Source: Podila epigama | Lineage: Eukaryota > Mortierellomycota > Mortierellomycetes > Mortierellales > Mortierellaceae | Reading direction: 5' to 3' | DNA length: 14,344 bases | Assembly: GCA_015679605.1 (NCBI GenBank) | Contig: JAAAVE010000410.1 | Location: 1-14,344 of the forward strand | In this document: piece by piece, positions 8,337 through 14,344 of the stretch | Numbering within the stretch: the stretch's first letter is position 1 | Layout of the letters: the number at the start of each line of letters is the position of its first letter | Notes under the pieces: model-generated | Databases searched by the model: none | What the model was told of the DNA's origin: nothing | Seen by the model: only the letters and a program-made list of their open reading frames with translations | Translations under genes and position numbers: made by a program

Positions 8337-11300
8337 CTAGAGACGCTGATACCGCTGGCTGTGAGGCTGTGCCGATGGAGGAGGTACAGTGATTGACGTT
8401 GGTATTTCCGGAGCAGAGGCAACTGCGAATTTTGGCATCCGCTTAGGCTTCGAAGCAATATGCAGCAATGCTTGGAAGACTTGATTCGAAAAAGATATGA
8501 CAGGTTAAGTTAGGTTGTGAAAATGAAACTGTCAAATGATACCAACCAACTTTCACTCCACAAACAGCAAAAAAAAAAAGAAAGCCAATGTCTTCTTCTT
8601 GTCTATACTTCTCCTTACCTTGGCGACAGATCGGACAACGTTGAGGTGCACGTCGCCGCAAGACATCACCACATTCGCTGCAAATGCAGAAATGGCGGCA
8701 TGGCAGTACGATCGTGTCCTTCACGTCCGAAAGACAAATGACACATTCCGGGGCATCCAAAAGGACTAGGTTAGGTTCCGGTTCCACATGCTCCTCCTCC
8801 TCCGTTTCTTGTTCACGTTTGTCGTCTCCATCGTCCTCACATGTCTGCTCCGGCTCCTTCACAGGTCCCCCTGCATTCTCTTGTTCCGGTCTCTTTCGAG
8901 TCTCTCGACCGTCATCAGAACTTGAGGCTATGGATGTGCTAGACTTCCGCCGCATGTTCCCAATAGCTTCATCGTGACTGGGTCCATTCTCTGTGCTGTC
9001 ACTATCGCTCATGCGGATAGACGTACTGGCAACATCCAATTGTTCAATCACGATGGTAGAGTCATGGCGTTCCCCCACCTTGGAATTTGAATCATCTTGT
9101 AACATATCAGGGGCGTCATGACCATTACCCTTGGCAGGGGAAATCTGTTTCCGAATCGATTTTTTCTTGGGAGGATCCATAGTCAGTTGGGTGACGCGAC
9201 TAGCAATCGACTCTGCGCGACTCAGCCTCGACAACGAGCGAGTGATAGTATTTTTCTGGCGAGCACTGGTACTCGAGCCATTGGTTTGAGTACGATCGTC
9301 GCGACGATTATCGGCCGTCGATGTTGCTGCAGACAAGGTTGAATCCGTAAACCCATAGATCTCCTGAATGAGATAGTTGGTCGAGTTTATCCAGGCCTTT
9401 TGTTTCATAACCTTGATCTCGAACCCTCCTTCAGAGCTAATATTGAAGCATGCAAACGTCGAGATGGCTTGATTTTCAACCAAGTAAAGTCCAGGCGAGT
9501 CCACTGCCGGTGTCGGAAGACTGCGAGAGGAAACTTTGTCGCGAGTTAAGCATTCAATTGCAGGCAGACAATGCATAAGCGAGCGTGTGGGAAAAGAGCA
9601 TGTTAAATGATCGTGCTATGAAAATTATCCTTTGACAGCCCATCTTGTTGAACCAATCCTGAATAAAAAAAAGATTCTTCTTACCGGAAACTTTGCTTTC
9701 TTTGGTCGCCTCGATGACGATGACAAGTGGATAGTATTGGTCTTCCATTATGGCTTTGAATTCTTCATCTCCATCGTCAAAGCAGCCTTTCGGTTTCGGT
9801 TCAGATGAGTCACTGTTCAGAGCTGAGGTCATGTTGCCTCGGCCAGTACCGTCTATCACCCCATTCTTGCTTCCGTTCTTGGGGCCTTCCGATTGTTCAT
9901 GCTGTTGCTGGAGCTGTCGCTGCCATTGTTGCCACTGCTGTTGCTGTCTCTTTTGGAACATGCGCATTGATGTCGAAGGTAGACCCTGCATCGTTAGCTC
10001 TGGAAGTGACATAGTGTACAGCGGCAAGATGGGGGAAATGAAGCGCTGGTTCAGGCCAGCAGGAAAATGGTAAGTTGTTGGTTGGGGTAGGTGATGCAAC
10101 CTCCGCAGGCGGAAACCAAGGTCGCCGTCCTCTTCCACCTCCTTGACTACCCAAAATAACTTCACCTCGCAAGGCGCGAGACTGTCAAAAGTAAAGTCCA
10201 GTCGATAGTTGGGGCGCGCGTGCAATTGCGTATGCCGCTGCTGCTTATCATGTCTATGCTGTTGCTCTTGCTGCTGTTGTTGGACAGGTGAAGATGTTGC
10301 TCCTGCAGAAATGCTCTGACCAGTGGCAGTGACATTCTTCACCAAACGCAGTGTACTTTTCTTCAAGTTAACACTGCACGCCAATGCGGTTGGAGATCGC
10401 ATCGTGGGTTGCTATCAAAGGCACAAAAAAGAGAATGGATAGAGACTTAAAAACTACAAGAATACTAGTTCCTAAAGCATCATTGACGAATGCTTCCATG
10501 TGGTCAGGAGTTGATCGACCAGACATAAAAAAATACTCACCATCTCCTTGATAATACCATCGTCCCCAGTCTTGACTTCCCCGCCTTCTGCACTATCATC
10601 ACCCGCAATAATGTCATCCTCGTCTTCGATATCAAACCAACCCCCTTCCACATCATCTAGTTCTTGCTCCAAGACCGACAAGTCTAAGGTTCCGGCTCGT
10701 TGGACCTCGGTCAGGAGTGGGTTCACGCTCAGTCCAGAGATCAGATTATACAGATTGCTATTACGGTATAGTTGATCCTGCAAACTGCTCGCACCACCAC
10801 CAGCTGTTGTCGACATTTTGGGAGATATAAATGGCGCTTGGCTAGGCGCGTCAGGTTCTCCGGTTGGGCCACGGCTATGCAAACCCAATCCAGAAATAGC
10901 TGGAAGGACGAAATCTTGAGCTGCAGGACCGCCAGTCAATTGTTGCTGTTGCTGTTGCTGATGCCGTTCTTGTAGAATCATTTGTTGTCTGTGTTGTTGA
11001 TGCCAATACTCTTGTCGCTGTTGCTGTTCGAGCTGCTGCTCAATCTGGCGTTGAAGCTGTACTTGCGCCGGGGTTTGCTCCGTCACTGGGTGAAAGGCTG
11101 GACCAAAATAGAGTGGATGGGCGTCATTCAATCCGCCCTTTCCTTCGCCGTCTTCAAAATGGCTCTTCTCCTCATCTTCCAAGTCATCCCCTCTTTCATT
11201 TTCTGAGGCAGAGTAGAACTCATCGTCTGTACCATATTCGACCCCATCATCATCGTCATCATTGTCACTATCAGTGCTCTCCAGATCACTATCGAAGATA

Positions 11301-11623
11301 TCGCCTGACCAAGCACTCCCTTCGCCATAGCCGTGGCGCTCATATCCCCGGGGACCTGCCGCTCCTTCCTCAAGATCCCTAATACGTACACCATATCCGG
11401 CGGCCGCATGAGAAGGAACGGTGTCACCGTGACCTTGACCTGCAGCCTCCAGGCCGAGCCTTTGGATGTTTCGCTCCTGTTCTCGCCTCAAGTGCTGCCG
11501 TCGGAGACGACGTCTCTGCTGCCTCCTCCGCCTCCTCCGCTCCGCTGCGGTTCGACCCTGACCTGCAGAGGAATGTACGCCATTGTCCCTGACCCAACGC
11601 AGTGATGAACCGACAGTGCCCAT
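8337..11623 (-). CDS. MGRN1: Mahogunin (MGRN1)/LOG2-type RING E3 ubiquitin ligase with large insertions
   Basis: Four exons on the minus strand (11623-10541, 10411-9685, 9533-8619, 8479-8337; introns 129, 151 and 139 nt) give about 955 residues. The protein starts MGTVGSS, an N-myristoylation signal (Gly2, Ser6), followed by an Arg-rich segment, an acidic region (about 110-170) and a Gln-rich region. From about 370 comes the DAR2-like domain of this family: [51 protein letters not shown], and FEIKVMKQK followed by YLIQEIYGF. The C3HC4 RING spans Cys867 to Cys906 ([25 protein letters not shown]). It runs across an intron into FQALLHI, matching the FRALLQI after the animal MGRN1 RING. Animal MGRN1 is about 550 residues; the excess lies in the N-terminus, a Gln-rich insert inside DAR2, and about 200 residues between DAR2 and RING. 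The start has a good context (ACCATGG). The acceptor at 9534 is uncertain: 9504 is an in-frame alternative, 10 residues shorter. Confidence 0.85.
10937..11050 (-). repeat. Gln-codon (CAG/CAA) tract in the MGRN1-like N-terminal region
   Basis: On the coding strand this stretch is mostly CAG and CAA codons with interspersed Arg, His and Glu. It includes a run of seven Gln. Mixed CAG/CAA use suggests protein-level tolerance of Gln as well as repeat slippage. Shorter Gln runs recur in the second exon (near 9900-9955 and 10240-10290). Confidence 0.75.
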
Positions 11624-11830
11624 GGTGAATGTTGTTGTGGTAACTTAGTGTCTGTAGATGTGCGGAGACAAGGAAAACAAGGGGCTGTGACAGCAGCGGT
11701 GGGTGGTAGGCAGATACTGAATGCGAAAGAGTAGAACCTAGCAATATAATAAGATTCACACAGGGAATAATGGACTAAAAATGAATGTACGAATGTCTGA
11801 GAGAGAAAGAATTTTTCAAATGTAAGAAAG

Positions 11831-11848
11831 GAACGAATGAACGAATGA
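11831..11848. repeat. Short tandem octamer GAACGAAT
   Basis: Two exact copies (11831-11838, 11839-11846) plus the start of a third. Related GAATG words continue to about 11867 around the AAGCATGCTT palindrome. Confidence 0.6.
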
Positions 11849-11874
11849 AAGCATGCTTGAATGAATGTATCATG

Positions 11875-11891
11875 TGCCGTTTAAATCTGTC
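11875..11891 (-). promoter_or_regulatory. 17-nt motif, copy 2 of 2
   Basis: TGCCGTTTAAATCTGTC matches 2460-2476 at 16 of 17 bases. It lies about 250 nt upstream of the MGRN1-like start; the other copy is about 120 nt upstream of the kinase start. Shared regulation is a guess. Confidence 0.3.
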
Positions 11892-11950
11892 AAGTTATCC
11901 AAACTTTAAAATAAATAGAAACGGCATCTTAATTAAAAGAAGGGGGAGAT

Positions 11951-11970
11951 AAAAAAAAAAAAAAAAAAAA
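11951..11970 (+). repeat. A20 homopolymer run
   Basis: Twenty consecutive A, 59 nt past the HRD1 stop (T20 on the coding strand of both flanking genes). It could be part of the HRD1 3' UTR or a nucleosome-excluding tract upstream of the MGRN1-like gene. Confidence 0.8.
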
Positions 11971-12029
11971 TCAGAAATTTACGACTGTATTTTTGGTGAG
12001 CCAAGTTTAGAGCAAAAAAAGAAATACGT

Positions 12030-14296
12030 TCAGTTTGTGCTTGTGGAGGGCTGGTTCTCAAGTTCCGTCATTTTGCCTTTGCCCTTGTCTGTTCGCGGTC
12101 CAGCCGCCTCCACAACAACCCCGTTTTGACCCAATATCTCGACTTGTGCATCGGACCCACTCACACCATCGGCAAAGGGATCCGCATCATCTTGCAGGGG
12201 AGACGGCGATGGCACAATGGTCGATCTATGGGTTGCCTGTTCTCTTGTCAATGTGTGCAGCCCAACAGCCGCAGATGCCATACTAGCTCTTGCCAAACCA
12301 CTACCAAACACCTGATTGCCACAAAGACGATCTCTAGGGTCCCGCGACCCTGCCTTGCCTTCTGGTGGATCTGAATCTGCAATCTCTGGACTCGGAATCT
12401 CACCTGAAAGTACAGGCTCCTGATCGTAGCCCAGCGTGCTGTCAGACACTGGAACGTGGGGTGTCTCGATAGAACTTGCACTTGTTACCGGTGGTAATGC
12501 TCCTAGTGCCTGTGTCAAGAGAGTCATTGATTCGACAATCTGGCCCTCGACCGCCTGCAGAATCCGAAGCCGCTCTTGCAGCCCACGGCGAGTATGCTGC
12601 TCGAGATAGCGCAATTGATCCTCGGTCAGTGCTTCCAAAGATGTATCAGAAATGTGATTGATTGAAAATCCGGCTCCTTTGGCGCTGGTGCCCGACTCTC
12701 CTAACAAGGGACTAGTTGTCGACTGTGTAGGTCTTGCCCCTCGACTGGAGGACTTTGCCTCGTCTGCACGTACATTGCTGGTCGTTGCTGTGCTTCCAAT
12801 ATGACTCGTAGGTGCTACTGGTGCTTCTGCAGTTCTTGGCACAGCCTCTGGCACAGCCTCTGGTACAGCTCCTGGTACAGCTCCTGGTACGACCGCTGGT
12901 TCCAATGGTGCGGCTTGGATTGGGAACAATGGAATAAATCCCGGGATTGGATGTGCAACATGAGGAACGTTGAACCTTGGTACAGTGTTTCCATAGGTCC
13001 AAGGTAACGCACCAGCGTCATGCACATTTCCGGGCACCGCTCCAAAGCCAGCACCTGCTCCAGCCTGCGGAATACCCGCCTCAGTCATGATTGCCGACGT
13101 GCTTCCGTTTGGTGCCGATGTGGTGTGGCCACCTCCGCCTCCACCTCCACCTGCAAGACCCGCAGCTCCAGCTCCAGCCCCAGCAGCGCCTCCCATCAAG
13201 TGGGGATACCAGCCTCCTAGAGGATAATGGCCTTGAGGAGCATACAACATAGGAAAGCCACCAATCCCTTGATTTACATGGCCCACCATAGCTGGCCCTC
13301 TATTATTGTTATCCCCAGCTGCTACACCCTCTGTTCCTGTTCCTGCTCCTGAGCCTGAGCCTGAGCCTGAGCCTGTGCCTGCTCCTGCTCCTGCTCTTGA
13401 TCCTGTTCCTACTCCTGCTTCTGTTCCTACTCCTGCTCCATGCCCTGGTCCATGCCCTGACCCTACAGCTGCCCCTGTTCCTGTACCTGTGGAAGCTCCT
13501 CCTCCTCCTCCTCTTCCAGCATCATCAACGGCTGGTGCTGCAGGCATGGGAGTAGAAGCAGGTGTTGGAGGATCAAGGACTAAGCGTCGACTATCGGGAT
13601 GAAGGGATAAATGAAGAAGGAGAAAAGGAAAAAAAAATGGTTAATAAAATTCTATCACTCATAATAGTCACCTTAGTCTTCATTGTTGGCCATACACATA
13701 ATGGATACATATTGCAAATACCATGTAGGACAACTTTGCTGGCGCTCGAGCCAGCTCTTGAGACAGTGAAAGTGGAAAATATGCCCACATGGCAGCTTTT
13801 TGGGAACGTTAGTGTTGGATCCCGTTCTGTTAGCGGCTGCGGCAGGTCTGGTTGATGCTCCCGGTTGATTAGGATTGAGTGCTTCAGGTGACTGGCCTTG
13901 AACTGATGGCGAGACGGGGTGCTGGCCTACCATCTCTTCACGACAAATGATACAAATCGGATCGCTCAAGGAAGAAAGCTCAGCAGCAGAGGCATCGGGA
14001 TATCGCTCGTTCATGTTCTGGGTTGCTCTGCGATACTGGATCAAGTCCTTGCATTTTTGAACAAACGAGCGCATCGTCATGTACACATCCCGGATGATGT
14101 GAAGAGGAAGACCATACGACACCAGGATAACCATGAAAAATATGAGGTATGTTACCAGTTTGACAAAATCGGCAACAAGGTCTGTGTAGAAGAGTAACAT
14201 GGACTTGTTCTCCCATGGATCTTCCCGTCTCATGTCGATTGTATGAAGGATATACTTTCCGAAAGATGCCAACAAGTTCGTAGCAAGCAAAGTATA
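12030..14296 (-). CDS. HRD1: HRD1/synoviolin ERAD E3 ubiquitin ligase, C-terminal part (5' end off the window)
   Basis: Two minus-strand exons are visible (14296-13722 and 13590-12030, 131-nt intron), giving 711 residues; earlier exons lie to the right. Hrd1 is the multispanning ER membrane ligase that retrotranslocates and ubiquitinates misfolded proteins. Visible parts: the end of a membrane segment and KYILHTIDMRREDPWENKS, a further segment with FVKLVTYLIFF, then YGLPLHIIRDVY, YRRATQNMNERYPDA and a RING-H2. RING ligands, numbered from the first visible residue, are Cys115, 118, 170, His172, 175, Cys178, 189 and 192. The last Cys codon is split by the intron (TG|T). The loop between the second and third ligands is 51 residues, against 12 in human SYVN1. 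After CRRLVL comes a Gly/Ala/Thr/Pro-rich low-complexity tail with a helical block (about 12495-12630, DQLRYLEQHTRRGLQERLR) like the conserved segment in the synoviolin tail. Confidence 0.92.
12838..12897 (-). repeat. Five tandem 12-bp units encoding AVPG/AVPE repeats
   Basis: Units 12838-12849 and 12850-12861 are identical; 12862-12873 and 12874-12885 are identical to each other and differ from the first pair at two positions; 12886-12897 is a diverged fifth. They lie in frame in the HRD1 tail and encode a VPGAVPGAVPEAVPEAVP stretch. The identical pairs point to recent duplication. Confidence 0.8.
13328..13497 (-). repeat. Hexamer-based minisatellite (plus strand CCTGNN) in the HRD1 tail
   Basis: About 28 units of a six-base period, including four CCTGAG in a row, encode alternating Gly with Ala, Thr, Ser or Val on the coding strand. 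The same DNA leaves a plus-strand Pro-rich open frame (13306-13602) that I treat as a shadow. A poly-Gly run (near 13129-13152) and another GGT/GGA run (near 13498-13515) flank it. Confidence 0.75.
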
Positions 14297-14344
14297 CTAA
14301 GAACATTAAAAGAACAAAGTGCTCCAGCCGCGATGAGTAAACGA
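14297..14344 (-). other. 3' end of an upstream HRD1 intron, cut by the window edge
   Basis: The minus strand reads T-rich sequence ending TTCTTAG immediately before the exon that begins TAT ACT TTG (YTLLATNLL). The frame that continues the exon is closed by stops here, which supports intron rather than exon. Confidence 0.65.

Larger units (their letters stand above)
11624..12029. other. Intergenic region: HRD1 3' end and MGRN1-like promoter
   Basis: The two flanking genes are both on the minus strand. No gene is seen in these 406 nt. The region holds an octamer tandem repeat (11831-11846), a 10-bp palindrome AAGCATGCTT (11849-11858), the second copy of a 17-nt motif (11875-11891) and an A20 run (11951-11970). 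I find no canonical minus-strand AATAAA for HRD1. Confidence 0.65.

Noticed and set aside
9554-9684. Use of the first AG (near 9660) in the second MGRN1-like intron
   Set aside because: It would leave an intron of about 25 nt and an exon that soon meets an in-frame stop, losing the DAR2 continuation.
9750-10073. Cys-rich plus-strand frame ([18 protein letters not shown]-like)
   Set aside because: Antisense reading of the Gln-rich codons of the MGRN1-like second exon; it is not a metallothionein or zinc protein.
13306-13602. Plus-strand Pro-rich frame (PAPEPEPEPEP-like)
   Set aside because: It is the antisense reading of the hexamer repeat in the HRD1 tail; the period of six keeps several frames open.

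Overview
The window comes from the nuclear genome of a fungus. The genes are split by short spliceosomal introns (65-141 nt, GT...AG). One gene encodes Ask1, a subunit of the fungus-specific DASH/Dam1 kinetochore ring. The dihydroorotate dehydrogenase is the mitochondrial class 2 type. Long simple-sequence tracts (poly-Gln, poly-Asp, Gly/Ala/Thr) sit inside conserved proteins. An early-diverging fungus, for example a Mortierella-like Mucoromycota species, would fit, but that placement is inference. Exon structures were assembled by hand from reading frames, splice consensus and remembered family motifs; nothing was searched.

Layout, left to right. 1-633 is A/T-rich flank and the probable 3' end of the first gene. 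634-2339 (minus, 6 exons) is a CMGC protein kinase of the RCK/MAK/Ime2 type. 2340-3258 is the intergenic region it shares with the divergent ASK1 gene (3259-6290, plus, 2 exons). ASK1 converges on the DHODH gene (6422-8114, minus, 3 exons); only 131 nt separate their stop codons, with a poly(A) signal for each gene. About 220 nt upstream of DHODH ends a second minus-strand gene (8337-11623, 4 exons), a mahogunin/LOG2-type RING E3 ligase with very large low-complexity insertions. Upstream of that, on the same strand, lie the last two exons of HRD1/synoviolin, the membrane RING-H2 E3 ligase of ER-associated degradation (12030-14296); its 5' part lies beyond the right edge.

The genes do not form a pathway or operon. 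Two loose groupings stand out: the kinase and DASH subunit share an upstream region and both belong to families involved in cell division or meiosis, and two different RING ubiquitin ligases lie in tandem. I found no transposon, CRISPR array, RNA gene or evident new multi-gene system. The better leads are the intron that splits the last zinc-binding cysteine codon of Hrd1, the insertions in the MGRN1-like ligase, the oversized Ask1, and several unexplained noncoding motifs.
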